This document shows, piece by piece, positions 45,385 to 57,300 of a stretch of 64,000 bases of DNA. The position numbers and the translations under genes are program-made. The DNA lies in the NCBI RefSeq assembly GCF_000327385.1, contig NW_008707778.1, positions 399,906 to 463,905 of the forward strand, written 5' to 3'. Origin of the DNA: Lottia gigantea (taxonomy: Eukaryota > Mollusca > Gastropoda > Lottiidae). The notes beneath the pieces are model-generated. The model had not been told where the DNA came from. It worked only from the letters and a program-made list of their open reading frames with translations, and did not search any database. Every line of letters begins with the position of its first letter. Positions within the stretch are counted from its first letter, which is position 1.

Positions 45385-48300
45385 ATGGAGACTAGTGAGA
45401 GTGAAGAAGAAGAAGACACTATTTACTATACACCAGAAGGTACGTCAATTTCTTTGCTTAATGGGATATGAAAAAGGGACACTTAAAATGAATGTGAAAT
45501 ATTTCTACATGAATATTTTTTTTACCTCAATCCCTTATACAAGATTTACCTGCTAAAGTGAAACACAGTAAAAATTTTGAAAAGTTCTGATATGTTAGAA
45601 TTTCAAAAACACAAATATAATCATGAACATATTTACAAAAACAATCAAAGGACAAGAAATGGGTAAAATTATACTGTGACCCAAGACATTGAAAAACCGA
45701 CCTGTTTTTTCAGTTGATTTCTGCATTTGTCATCAGTATTCTATAGACTAAACAATTTATACAGAAGCAAATAATAACCAACTATGGCTAAATTATGTTC
45801 AAATTAAACTTGTGTAGTAGGGCCATTAACATTATTATATATATCAAGTCATACATGAATAACTATTAACCAGCAGAGCATGTTATAGATATATGAATAA
45901 CAAGTATACTCTAGCAATGGTGGTTTTAGCTCTGTGTCAGTCTGTGTCAAAAACTTAATACTGTCAGTTGGTTGTTTCCAATTTTTGCCAGTGACTTAAT
46001 GTGTTTTTTTTTTTGGTTACCGGTACTTTTAAGATTAAGATATATATTCTAAGTGTATAAATAAAGTTCATGAACTTTTGCTTAAATGATTGACTGGATA
46101 ACCATTTCTAGCTACAATGATAGACATATCTGGTTACAGTGATAGACATTCCTGGTTACAATGATAGACATATCTAGTTACAATGATAGACATTCCTGGT
46201 TACAAAGATAGACATTTCTGGTTACAATGATAGGCATTCCTGGTTACAAGGGTAGATTTTTCTGGTTACAAGGAATGTCTTTCTGGTTACAAGGATATCC
46301 CTTTCTAGTTACAATGATAGACATTGCTGGTTACAAGAATAGTCATTTGTGGCTACAAGATTGTCATTTCTATTTACAAGAAAATCATTTCTGTTTTCAT
46401 GAATCATTTCCGGTTACAATGAATGCCATTTCTGGTTACAAAAATAGCCATTTCTAGTTACAAGGATAGACATTTCTGGCTGGCCATCCCAGTGACATGG
46501 ACAGACACAAGATTGCCATTTTGGGTTGTAAGGGATAGTCATGTCTGGTTACAAGGATAGTCATTTCTGGTTACATGAATAGATTTGTGGTTACATTGAT
46601 AGCCATTTCTAGTTACGAATACAGACATTCCTTGATTGTACCTCAGTTTTAAAAATAGATGTTCGGTAATTCTATTTCAGATAAGACCTTGTTAAAGTGT
46701 AAGACAAGACACAGAAGTCATGAGTTTCAGATAAAGGAAAATAGAGTGAATCAAAATTGTCTACATGTAAGTAAGACTACATACATACATGGTTAATTTT
46801 CTGTCTTTATTGAATGTTTCATTGTAATTGCATGCTCTAAGTAAAACATTGTTACAATTCCTTATGTTATATAAAACAATTTAAGATATTGTAAGTTTGC
46901 TAAACTTGTGTATCAGGAACACTGATAACATCAATCTCCATCATTCCAATTTTCAGTCACACTTCTTGCAATTCCACTAAAACTAAGCATATGATGTCAC
47001 TAAAGCTGTTATATAAACTAAGATCTTTGCGATAGTAATGTCATAAACACAATGGATTAGTGGAATTGCAGGAACCACAGCCATCTGACTAAAAATTGGA
47101 ATGGTGTAAATCAATGCTTTCAATGTTCTGGATACACATAAAAAGAAAAACTCTTTACCACCCGTTTAAGTAAATGCTTTTTTTTTCAGAAAATAATGGG
47201 AAACTCAAACTTTCCAACGTGTGTATATTATATTTTGGGCAGTGAGTTTTGTGAACGATTCAGTTATTATGGTTTAAGAAGTAAGTCATGATAATATTTT
47301 TTACACAGTAGCAATGTGCTGATATATTTCCGTTATTGTGTAAACTATTCCCTTATCAATAAATAGATCAGACCATGGTTCACTTTATCCAAATAGCTTC
47401 ATATTTACAAAATAAACAGAAAATAGAAGTGTTTGTTAGTCAATTTGAATCACATGACATCATGAATGTTTATTACCTTATACTAGGTTTGATTGCTAAA
47501 GAGAAACACAGTAGAAATCAACAGCCTTTTAGTATGATAGGCTTGGCTATAATGATTTAAACAATATTATTCTACTGCTTTTACTCATGAAATTGGAAAC
47601 AAGCTATGGCTTATGCTAATCTGTCATCCAGCCTAGAAAATAAAGTTAAATCAACACCCTAGACAGAATAGGATGTAAAACTCCATTTCATATCATTTCA
47701 GCCATATTGGTTATCTATTTAACAAAATGGCTGCTATACAGTAGTGACGATGCTACCATTATTTACCATTCTTTCTGTATGTTATGTTATCTCTCTCCGC
47801 TTCTTGGTGCCATCATTGCAGATGGATATCTTGGAAGATACAAGTAAGTGTGACTAGAGAATAGAAATTATTGAAAAATAAATCTTTTAACTTGTTGACT
47901 CTATATCTGGTTTGTGGTTTTCTAAATATTTGTTGACTCTATATGGTGTTTTTAGAAAATATTCATATGTGGTTTTCTAAAAACTTGTAGACTCTATGTG
48001 GTCTTCTAAGAGCTTGTTGACTGTATATGTAGTGGCTAGCCTGAATCTGTATTTTGTGACAATGTGGGTGAATTTGAGTACTCAAGGGAAATTTGTAAGA
48101 ATTAGAAGCCTGCAAACGCCATTTCATGCCATCTTAGACATTTTCTAATGAAATGTCATCATTTTTTAGTGATGAATCAGTGCTATGAGGATAAAAGAGA
48201 TAAAAGAGAAGAGTTTCTGTATGTCACCCCCTATCTCCTTGCCAACCCCTCCATTGTTAATATAGTATCTTGTTGTTATAGGACTATTATGTATTTAAGT

Positions 48301-51300
48301 ATAGTATATGCCATTGGTAATATAGTGTTATCATTAACTGCTCTACCACCAACAGAAGTGTAAGTACCATCACACATTTACTACTCAAAATATAAACAAT
48401 CCCTTGGGATGAAGATGAGGGACAATATTGGCTAATAATAAGCCGATTTCTCAATTCCTTTTAGATACTGAGTAAAGTATTGTTTATTATAAACAAAAGA
48501 GTCTGTCAAAATTTATTTTTTATTGCTATGATGTTCTCTAGAATACACAGTTCTCATGGTATGTTAAAGGGATTATAAGAAGGTTAACTAAACTTTTTAT
48601 GTGTATTGAATACATTGATTTATCTAAAACTGCGTTTCCACTGACAATTGTGAAGGAAAGCTAGCTCTAAGCTTTTATTACGTAGCTATCATGTAAGCTG
48701 CTATTGTTATACTGTAAGACAATAGCACAGTGATAGTGACTAAAGCGTATTTTATGTGGATTTGCAAGAATCACAGATGTTCAGCTGAAAATTGGAATTG
48801 ATGCCATCAGTGTCTAGAAAACCTGTTTACTTATTGCCTTATTTGATCTGGGCCCTGATTTAGGCCTGGACATTTTATTCCTTTTTCTCAAATGGCATTA
48901 ACATAGGATATTAGTTTTTGTTTTTATACGCCCACATGAAATGGGGGGCGTATATTGTCGTCACCCATGTCCGTCGGTCGGTCCGTCCGTCCGTCCACAA
49001 TTGCTCGTAAACACTCTATAGGGCACAATTTTTGACGAATTTTAACGAAACTTAGTATTTGTGTTCGCAATCACCCAAGGATAAACCCTATTGAAAATCA
49101 GCGAAATCGAAAAATATTTAGCATGAATTATTGCCCTTGTTAATTTTTAGCTCCTAAACACTCTAGAAGGCACAATTCTTGACAGATTTTGACGAAACTT
49201 GGTATGAGTGTTTGTAATCACCCAAGGATAAACCCTATTGAAAATCAGCGAAATCGAAAAATATTTAGTATGAATTATTGCCCTTGTTCTTGCAAACGCG
49301 TTCAATTTTTAGCTCGTAAACACTCTAGAAGGCACAATTCTTGACAGATTTTGACGAAACTTGGTATGAGTGTTCGTTATCACCCAAGGATAGACCCTAT
49401 TGAAAATCAGTGAAATCGAAAAATATTAAGTATGAATTATTGCCCTTGTTCTTGAAAACGCGTTCAATTTTTAACTCGTAAACACTCTAGAAGGCATAAT
49501 TCTTGAAGGATTTTAACGAAACTTGGTATGAGTGTTCGAAATCACCCAAGGATAAACCCTATTGAAAATCAGCGAAATCGAAAAATATTTAGTATGAATT
49601 ATTGCCCTTGTTCTTGCAAACGCGTTCAATTTTTAGCTCGTAAACACTCTAGAAGGCACAATTCTTGACAGATTTTGACGAAACTTGGTATGAGTGTTCG
49701 TTATCACCCAAGAATAAACCCTATCGAAAATCAGCGAAATCGAAAAATATTAAGTATGAATTAATACCCTTGTTCTTGAAAACGCGTTCAATTTTTAGCT
49801 CGTAAACACTCTAGGAGGCACAATTCTTGACTGTCATAATAGTAAAATTCAATTCTTTTCTTGTCCTTATTAGCCAAGACAGCTGCAATCAAGTATACTT
49901 ACAAATCCATTGCATTTCATGCAAACTAACTAAATCTTCGAGAAAAAAAATGTTAGGATATAAAAAGATTAAATTCAACAGGAGAAAAAAGGTGGTAAAT
50001 ATTAGCAACTCCCACCTGTCATAAACTCGATACATAAAACTTCTAAAAAAATATTTCAACCTAATTTGCTTGAATATAATCTGCAAATACACAATTCATG
50101 ACAGACTTATTGAAATCACCCAAGGATAAATCTGATCAAAAATCTTGTAAAACACGTAATTTTTATTCTACAAAGCAGAAGTCTAAAACAAATTTGACAA
50201 CTTGATGAAATTGATCACAATCAAAACTAAACCTTTTGAAATATAAAATACAAGTTTTTGCCGTTATTCTTACAAATGTGTTTGATTTTTAACTTGTGAT
50301 GGCACAGTTTGTGATGGATTTGGGTATAAGTTGAATATTTCCTGGTGTCTATGTTTGCTATTTTCTAACAAATATTCAATTTCAAACAAAGCTATCAGTG
50401 GGCGTATATTACCTTGCCTGGCAAGCTATCTTTATTATAGATATGGTCCTATTATTGGTTTGATATTAATAGGGATAGGAACTGGAGGAATCAAACCATG
50501 TGTATCAGCTATGGGAGGGGATCAGTTCTCTTCAGATCAGGTAATATACTAGTGTTCAAACAGTTACTAGATAGCCTGTTGAAATCCAGCAATATTATCT
50601 TAGGCATAGGAACATTAATCAGCGTCAATAACTTTTTTGGGTGTCAATTTTGATCTTTCTTGGTCTATTTTAAGTATTCTTGGTTCATTGTGGCTAAGTT
50701 GCCTAATCTGGATCTATTGATAGAAAATGTGTTTTTTGTAGGTGAAAGAAAGATTGGCGTTTTTCTCCTTATTTTACTTTATGATTAACTTTGGGAGTAT
50801 GTTATCAACAGTTATTTCCCCTGTTCTACGAGGTTAGTACTAAGCTGTATCCAATACCTCTCAAACAAATGAAATTAGAATGTTTCCCAATAGGAAATGG
50901 AATCCAATACTACTAAAATGAAAATTACAAACTTTGTACTTATACCTTAACTGCAATAGCCACCTTTCTTGCATCATGGAAGTTTGTAAATGAAGTGATT
51001 TGATTGGATTGTACTCTGGACAGCTGTTATTAGATTTAATTGTATATTTTTGGCAGCTGATGTACATTGTATAAAAGACAGTTGTTATCCATTGGCTTTT
51101 GGTGTACCAGCTTTACTCATGATCATTGCTTTAGGTAAGCACACCAATATATCAATATATACATACCATATCTTATAAATCAGAATTGGCTTGCAGGACT
51201 CCAAAATTACAATAACAAAAATATTTCCATTGTTAAATTAGTACTCATTCAATCAATTGTAGAGCAGAACCTGAAAACTTGTTGTTACTCAGAAATTCAC

Positions 51301-54300
51301 ACTGTGTGATCTAAAGAGAAATGACTTTTTGATCTAATGTCTGTACCTTGAGATCAGTTTGGATTGTTTGTGTAAAGAATTGTACTGTGTACTCAGGGGA
51401 CTTACCGATTTTTTTAGGCAATTACACTTGACTGTAGAAATTTGTTTTTTTTTTGTTATAGTGATATTCTGGGCTGGGAGAAAACAATATAAACATGTAC
51501 TTTTAACAGGTAATGTTATAGGCCAGGTAGCTGCCTGTATCATGGTAAGTTCTGTATTTAAGATTGACAACTCATTTAAAATTTTTGTATCACAGAATGA
51601 AGCAATTTCATTGGACCTCGACTGTAAACATTATGGTTTATTGTTTACTGACTTTCTGTCAAGGATTTGCTGTATTTGCCAGTGTACAATCCAACCGAAT
51701 AGCTGCATTTACAAACTTCTTTGATGAATAGCAGTCAAATTATAAAACAAAGTTTGTAATAGCTTGACATTGTGAAGAGTGTAAGAACCATATGACCCTA
51801 GTAAAGTACTGCTGTGTCTATCTTTGTTTTAACTTGTAGCATGCCCTCAGACAGAAATGTAGAAGTATTAAAACAGAGAAGAAGAAGAAATCTCATTGGT
51901 TGAACCATGCTGAGGACAAATATGAGGTAAGCATCACAAAAATTGTAGCTTTGAGAATTATAACATACACATAAGAACTATACTACTATAACTCACGATA
52001 TATTGGTTAATAATCTTCATTATGATAACATTAACCAATCAGGTTTCTTTATATTGTATGTTATGATTATATTAAAGCCTTTCCTCTCCACTGCCTTTCC
52101 TCTCTCCTCTCCACTGCCTTTCCTCAATCCTCTCCACTGCCTTTCCACTGCCTTTCCACTCCATTGGCTTCCTTCTCTTCACTTCTTCTTTCCCTTTTTC
52201 TTCACAGACCTGCTTTGCTTCCTTCTGTCTTCTACTTGGCTGCCTTCATTGCTAATTACTTTCCTTGTTTTTCTAGGTAGAGTTTATATCTGATGTTAAA
52301 CAAGTATTAAAAGTTTTATGGATATTTTTACCATTACCAGTATTCTGGGCTCTGTTTGATCAACAGGGGTCACGATGGACTTTACAAGCTGAGCAGATGG
52401 ATGGACATGTGGTGAGTACAACTTCAAGGGACAAAGTGGGCTATATGTTCTTTAAAGTCTGTTCGCAATCTTCTGGGGTTGATTTGGATCTTGAATGTAT
52501 GTAATTAGAACTTATAAAATTGCATGAAAATCTATTCAAATATACCTCAAACTACAAATTTCACTTTTCATATATGTCTTTTCTATATATGACAGTCTAA
52601 AAAAGACGAGTCTTTCAAATGCGGATAATTCTGTACACACTTAGATTTGATTTATTTTCAGGGAAGTTTAGGGAGAATCAAACCAGATCAACTCCAAGTT
52701 TTAAATCCAATTCTTATTTTGATTTTCATACCAATTTTTCAACATATAGTATATCCCTTGTTAGATCGTTGTAAGGTTCCAAATAGGTGGGTACTTGTTA
52801 TATCAGTCAAATGCCTTTTAGGAAAGAACCATGGAACTGCTGCAGTTACTGTTAAATTAGACAGGAAATTGAATTTGAATTAACTGCATCTGCCATGAGT
52901 TCGTTATGCAATTTGACACCTTGCCCAATATATTCTTAACAATTTTGTCAGATCATAAATGGCCAGTTGAGTCACACTAATAGGAAAAAAAACAAAAAAT
53001 ATATATCAAAATTTGTATTTTAATCAGCTTGATTTTAAATGTCTTTTTTTATTAGACCAATACAGAAAATGGTGGTTGGAATGATATTTGCTTGTGGGGC
53101 TTTCATCATAGCAGGCTTTGTACAGATCAAATTAGATGTAAGACTTTATAGTAACAAGACAATATATGCAATGGCGTTTCTAAGCATGATTAAGCGAGGA
53201 GACATGTAGAGTCCACAGAATTCTCAAGGGTGCTCACTGGTCCCCATATGATTATTGCTGATAATGACTGGAAATCTCATAGTGCTTTAAGGGGACAATG
53301 TGCACAAAATTACATTGCATATTTTGAAATATGTCTTAGTCTAAAAGCAGAGATCAAACTAAATGTCATCAGACATCGTCTTTTTTCCCTATTTTGGGAA
53401 CATTACCATTGAAATTTTAGATTTGTCAGTTGGTATTTGGCTGTCTTGGTGATGTTCAGCTTTGAAAAGACATCTATAGAGTTGCCTCCCTTGTGGAAAA
53501 GTGTGAGACTGGATAATCTCTATTAAGTGCCTGTTGGATTACAGGTATCTGTCAAACTGGTATCCCAATCATTAGAACACCTCTACTTGTGCTTGATATA
53601 AGTATGAGCAGTGCAATAATGGAATACACTGTATATTTATAAATAAATGAAAATAAGGGAACCCATCTTTAACATTGACCAAAATCAATATATCATATAT
53701 TTTGCCTGAAAAACGAAAACCCCAGTATGAATTATTATCTGTATATTTTTTATAGACATATAAAGTTAAAGCTTTTGAGGAGGGAGAATCTGGTACAGCC
53801 TTTATCAATACTGCTAGTTGTAATTTATCATTTACCTCATCTATATATAACTCATCTTTAAATCACAATCAGGTAGGATCATCACTATAGACCATTGCTT
53901 ATCATTTTGGGGATACAATATATTAATAGTCAGAAGAAAATGCACGAAAATGACATAATCTATTCATATATACTTCAAACTAGAAATTTAAATTTCTATT
54001 TCTGTTTTTTTTTATAAAAAAAATGATGAGTCTACATTTTACCAGATAATTCTGTAGACACAAGGATTTGAAGTCTCAAAGTTAGATTGACATGTGAGCT
54101 CTATTACTGATTAGCTTATTTACACATTTCTGAGACTAATGTATGATTGGTCAAACGGATGGTGAACATGTATCTTTAATACCTGCTCAAAATGAAAGTA
54201 TACTGAGTCTTCAGACTAATTCTTCAAGAAATGACATGAAATAAAATAAAATTTCATGTGCTTTTCTACACCTGCTATTGAAGATGTGCAATCGGGGAAA

Positions 54301-57300
54301 TTTTGTAAGGACAGTGATATTAGCCAACTTTTTATATTTCCAACTGTCAAGATATTTGTAATGGCACAACCTTATTGTCCAATCCAAACGAACAGGAGCT
54401 TATTTATGTTACTCCTCTGATCTCCATTATTCTCCAAGATACACACTGTATGGCATATCCTGTTTTATTACTTTTTTTTGTCCAGAAAGGAAAGCATTTA
54501 AGAAAGTAGGATATAAAACTCAAGTTCTTTTCTTTAAGAACAAAAAAATAGAATGTAAAACTCAAATTCATTTCATTTTATGTATCAGAAACAGAAAAGT
54601 AAGATCTAAAATTCTATTCTATTTCATTAGCTCTATCAAGACAGAAATGTTGGATGTAAAGCTCCATTCTATTTCAGATCTCAGAATTCATTACATTTGA
54701 ATCAAAAGAGGTTTCAATTCTTAGTAAATGTCCAAAAACTGGATTCTCTGCACAATATTCTGGAGATTTTATTCAAAATCAGCCATATATAGTTGTAACC
54801 ATGGAAACAGATCAAAATCTTCAGATTTATCAAGTAAGTATAAGTATCAAATAAATATAAACTTATTTCAGCATATGATTTTTTTTACTATTATGACACT
54901 TTTAGTCAGACTCAGACTCAGGTGTTTATACATCAGATCTGACATGAAAAAAACAAAACTAAACTATACTATAAACTATTTACACTGGCTTCAGTCTGAC
55001 ACAGCATGTTACAACATGTTACAACATCCTCTCAAATGACAAATCAAAATAGAAAAATTTATATATTATGATGTGTCATTCTATATTTTCCACAAATATT
55101 ATAATATTATATATTAGGCCATACAAGATAAATAGTCTGGTTTACAGGCCAAAAAATGCCTGATTGTTGCCTTAACATTAAATGTACATTAAATTTGTGA
55201 TAATAAATGCTTTGGCTCGCTCCGATTTATTCCAGTTGAAAATCTAAAAAAGCGCTTATAAATAATGAATAATAAATAATAAATTCACCCTCTCACCCCG
55301 ATTTTTGAAGAAAAAGGCCTTAAAACAGACTATTTATTTTGTATGGCCTAACATTTGAGGTGAAGAGACTGCAGCAACATTTTATTATCATACTGTGATG
55401 TGTAATAAAAGATTGTGTTGTGTCATACTGTGTTCGGTCTGATGTATAAACACCCTAGACTAAGCATTTTGTACACAAATATCTTGTCTAGATTCTGAAT
55501 GGAGTTACCCTCCAACAAATTATAGAACAAAAGCTTTAAATTTGTATATAGATAAATTGTTTTTTTTTTGCAGTTTAAAATCAAAGGGAAAAAACCAAAA
55601 GCTGGAAAATCACAAATAAGGTACAGTTTCTGTAAACCATCATAATTTGGTCTAACCTTTCAGCAGCAATCTTTTTATGGATTATTAGTATTTAATTTAC
55701 ATCTGGGTTGACTACATAATGAGTAAAGCTGACTAATTCAAGGTCATCAGACTTTCAATGAGAATATCATCCTGCTGTATCAAGAATTGGTTGTTGTCAG
55801 ACTCTTACACCTTTGTTAAATCAAGAAAACATTGCTGCTTATATTCCTATTCTTCTATTCTAAAAATGAAATTTAAATCCAGTAACAGTCTATGTTCATC
55901 AGTGGACTTACCTGGTGTTATAAATACTGTATACAACAGAATCCCTGCATGATCTGAAAATCAGCTGTGGCGCTGGCACTGATAGGTACCTATTGTAGTA
56001 TACCTTACATTTGGTATGTTTTTTCAGTATGATAAGTTACCTACCTCTCCAAGAAGAAGTGTCAGTAGATATAAAATCCTCAGAACATATATACAGTATT
56101 AATATAACACATAGTAATATCAGTCAATATCATTCTATAGAACCTGGCAGGTCAGTTTTAGTTTATTATAATTTATAATGGAACAAGTATCTGAATGAAA
56201 ACAGGGGCAGGGATTTTTAGAGAGACTTTAGGAAATATTTGGAGAAGTACCAATATTATCCCCATTATTTTATTGGCACCCATGTGTGTCCATTAGTTCA
56301 TCTGTTCACATTTCTTGTAAGCACTATTGTAAGCAAATCTACAGGCTTCAACTGGTTTGTTATAAACTTTGTATAGGTCCTCCAATTTTTAACCCTCTTG
56401 ATACCATACATTAAATGCTATAGCTATCATTTATTTTCAGCTATGGAATCTATTTACCAGACCAAAATGGAACTAGTAGTTATAGTTATCCAGTCACATT
56501 AGGTAGTGGAGCTGTTTATACTTTAATTTTAACAGCCAAAGATCTCCAGAATTATGATCCAAGATCTGTAAGTACTTGCAGAAAAGATGGATGAAAAACT
56601 CATTTCAAAATGTTCCTATCTACCAGCTGAACCTAGGCCAAACCTTTGGCATTGATCTTCCCAGATTATTCATACTCTTTTACAACTGAATTCTGAGTAA
56701 AGATGGCTTTTAAAGATCAACGGACATGCTGACCAAGATTAGAACCAATGAACACCATTTGTTCAATGCAAGCATGCTAATAATATCGAATTCTAACGTT
56801 GAACTGTAGTCCATCCATCTTCACTATGTCAAGCCATTACAACCTTCAGCTTATACCTTGACTGCTATAGCCACCTTTCTTGTATCTTGGAAGTTTGTAC
56901 ATGCAGTGATTTGATTGGATTGTACACAAGTAAATACAGTAAATCAAGAGACCTTAATGTTTTATCTTTTTCTGTCAAAGGCTCTGATTTGCTGTATTCA
57001 CTGGCATACAATCCAATGAAATTGCTGAATTCCATGATACAAGAAAGGTGGCTATTGCTATGTTGAATTCTGACCCCATCTTATAAAGGTTGATATTTTG
57101 GTAATATATTTCAGGTTGATATTTTGGTAATATATTTCAGGTTGATATTTTGACCTATACCAGTGTAAATGTAAATGAGATGTCCATGTTGTATATGATA
57201 CCTCAGTATATAGTTATTACTATAGGAGAGATCTTGTTCTCTATCACTGGTCTCTCTTTTGCTTATAATGAGGTAAGATCTTGAGCAGCTGTGGCTCAGT

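Noticed and set aside
46227-46457. 76-codon frame rich in Gly-Tyr-Lys/Trp-Leu-Gln repeats
   Set aside because: Read-through of the 22-24-bp minisatellite in SLC15 intron 1.
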